From NCBI GenBank assembly GCA_004194705.1, contig SADC01001382.1, positions 62,001 through 126,000 of the forward strand: a DNA stretch of 64,000 nt, given 5' to 3'. A model generated the notes under the pieces. It did not search any database. It saw nothing but the letters and a program-made list of their open reading frames with translations, and was not told the DNA's origin. Made by a program: the position numbers and the translations under genes. Numbering within the stretch: the first letter of the stretch is position 1; every line of letters begins with the position of its first letter. This DNA comes from Ditylenchus dipsaci (taxonomy: Eukaryota > Nematoda > Chromadorea > Rhabditida > Anguinidae). Shown piece after piece: positions 63,801-64,000 of this stretch.

Positions 63801-64000
63801 TTCTGCCTACTGGGCTCTAGGTAAATTCATTTCGGGATAACATAGAACTGTTTTTCTGCTTAATCACAATGATTCCCAAACTTCAGGGTTCAGCACTTTG
63901 GAGTGGGTACCTTTCTAGAGTATTGAGATTCTGGTTAGTCAAAACAGGATTTCGGTCCTGACAAACAGTTTTCAGCTCGCAATTTTGGGTTGGATAGCAT

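Overview
This is a eukaryotic, AT-rich, animal-type nuclear window. Genes are cut into many small exons (14 to about 375 nt) by mostly short GT-AG introns, often with TTTCAG-like acceptors. The gene content (coatomer beta, proteasome beta-3, SENP6/7-type SUMO protease, CHMP4, SMG9, a DM-domain factor, calsyntenin) is metazoan. The beta-3 proteasome protein reads like the C. elegans PBS-3 type as I remember it, so a nematode or a close ecdysozoan is my best guess; this rests on recall, not a search.

Layout: 1-6.6 kb is nested fold-back repeats, including an OTU-protease-bearing transposon. 6.6-7.65 kb (+) holds the C-terminal exons of calsyntenin. 10.0-15.7 kb (-) is a complete 23-exon coatomer beta gene. 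16.7-20.8 kb (+) is a SENP6/7-like SUMO protease. 21.0-30.5 kb (+) is PSMB3, whose last intron is 7.6 kb long and contains a MULE transposase gene and many fold-back elements. 30.6-36.7 kb is a repeat island with a hAT element nested in a fold-back. 36.8-38.1 kb (+) is a DMRT gene with DM and DMA-like domains. 40.6-46.9 kb (+) is SMG9, with a hAT copy in its last intron. 48.0-57.1 kb (+) is an SLC35E1-type transporter. 58.6-61.8 kb (-) is CHMP4/Snf7. The tail is more fold-back repeats.

The genes do not form a pathway; they are ordinary housekeeping or developmental genes whose introns and spacers are packed with transposable elements. The most striking signal is the repeat biology. Six insertions have perfect 8-bp target duplications and terminal repeats built from, or fronting, element-specific short sequence arrays; two of them still encode a hAT dimerisation domain. 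There is also a pogo/Tigger-like TA-flanked MITE family that keeps one internal core under different terminal sequences, and a family with TACCGTATTTCCTCTAAT-like ends.

A caution for every coding model: single-base gaps (rarely gains), often in homopolymers, break frame in otherwise strongly conserved exons of nearly every gene. I read these as assembly or base-calling errors rather than pseudogenes.
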